In this document: piece by piece, positions 5,870 through 6,001 of the stretch
Position numbering within the stretch: position 1 is the first letter of the stretch
Layout of the letters: each line of letters begins with the position of its first letter
Assembly (NCBI GenBank): GCA_948543905.1
Contig: CAOVIS010000040.1
Coordinates: 3,092-9,092 of the forward strand
Source of the DNA: an uncultured Bacilli bacterium
GTDB taxonomy: Bacteria > Bacillota_I > Bacilli_A > RF39 > UBA660
DNA: 6,001 nucleotides
Reading direction: 5' to 3'
The notes under the pieces: generated by a model
The model's input: only the letters and a program-made list of their open reading frames with translations
The model's database searches: none
What the model was told of the DNA's origin: nothing
Translations under genes and position numbers: made by a program

Positions 5870-5883
5870 AATTTCTTTTTTTT
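5850..5883 (+). terminator. Intrinsic terminator of the folA operon
   Basis: An 11-bp stem pairs AAGAAGTTCTA (5850-5860) with TAGAATTTCTT (5867-5877), including one G-U pair, around a six-base loop (ACCGAA). An eight-T run (5876-5883) overlaps and follows the 3' arm. The 5' arm and loop lie in the last codons of the deoxyribosyltransferase-like gene and the stop TAG (5867-5869) opens the 3' arm. This is the clearest terminator in the window. Confidence 0.82.
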
Positions 5884-5941
5884 ACCATTCTAGCGAAAGT
5901 CCAGTAGAAAATCCATATCCTGTTAGTGGAAGGTGGAAAAA
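5884..5941 (+). other. Unexplained, relatively GC-rich leader before the last gene
   Basis: This 58-base stretch is about 40% G+C by count, clearly above the other intergenic DNA here. CCATT (5885-5889) can pair with AGTGG (5925-5929) as five base pairs, enclosing a segment with a GCGAAAGT mini-hairpin and CCAG/CCTG elements that could pair. It ends in a purine-rich ribosome site, GGAAGGTGG (5928-5936), so this pairing would partly cover that site. I see no convincing -35/-10 pair in it. It matches no riboswitch class that I recognise. Confidence 0.35.
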
Positions 5942-6001
5942 ATGAAAGAAATAAAAAGTCTTAGAAAAGCTCGGGAAAAACATTTTTTAAATAAAGATGG
6001 A
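5942..6001 (+). CDS. Start of an unidentified gene, cut off by the window end
   Basis: ATG at 5942 opens a frame of 20 codons to the window end, encoding a strongly basic start (MKEIKSLRKAREKHF, then LNKDG). The ribosome site AGGTGG (5931-5936) lies five bases upstream, which supports this as a real start. There is no signal peptide in the visible part. The N-DG pattern after a basic start faintly recalls the N-termini of large RHS/DNRLRE-repeat proteins of Bacillota, but 20 residues cannot establish that. It follows the operon terminator, so it needs its own promoter or read-through. Confidence 0.55.
   Translation, partial: MKEIKSLRKAREKHFLNKDG

Overview
The window comes from an AT-rich, low-GC Gram-positive-type bacterium, probably Bacillota or a Mollicutes-related gut lineage. 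By eye it is about 70% A+T, with strong AGGAGG-type ribosome binding sites, tightly packed genes and intrinsic terminators with T-runs. Every tryptophan codon I checked is TGG and the observed stops are TAA (mostly) and TAG. Nothing therefore requires the Mycoplasma code, although TGA is not seen as a stop either. The lineage is an inference from composition and protein character.

Layout: (1) Bases 1-352 hold the 3' part of a Nudix hydrolase gene whose start lies outside the window; a small hairpin and T-run follow. (2) Bases 430-2568 encode a compact two-ring Clp ATPase of the ClpC type (712 aa), with a ClpP-docking LGF loop and a short middle domain. (3) On the minus strand, thyA (4351-3449) is followed, with a one-base stop/start overlap, by a PHP-domain phosphoesterase gene. 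That gene is interrupted by one in-frame TAA, so its metal-site residues are divided between 3449-2817 and 2807-2565. Its end overlaps the end of clpC in a shared TTAA. (4) Divergent from thyA, on the plus strand, is a three-gene operon: folA (4454-4939), a P-loop nucleoside/nucleotide kinase-like gene (4941-5504), and a small nucleoside 2-deoxyribosyltransferase/DNPH1-like gene (5504-5869). It ends in a clear terminator that contains the last stop codon. (5) Bases 5884-5941 are a short, more GC-rich, possibly structured leader in front of a gene that starts at 5942 and runs off the window.

The central region reads as a thymidylate module. ThyA methylates dUMP and produces dihydrofolate, and DHFR regenerates tetrahydrofolate. 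The kinase and the N-glycosidase-like protein plausibly act on deoxynucleosides or deoxynucleotides. The two arms face away from each other across a 102-bp gap that holds candidate promoters for both.

The observations most worth checking are the in-frame stop in the PHP gene, the unassigned kinase plus DNPH1-like pair attached to folA, the shortened Clp ATPase, and the unexplained leader at 5884-5941. I found no CRISPR array, tRNA, rRNA, insertion sequence or recognisable phage module. I see no convincing evidence for a wholly new system.
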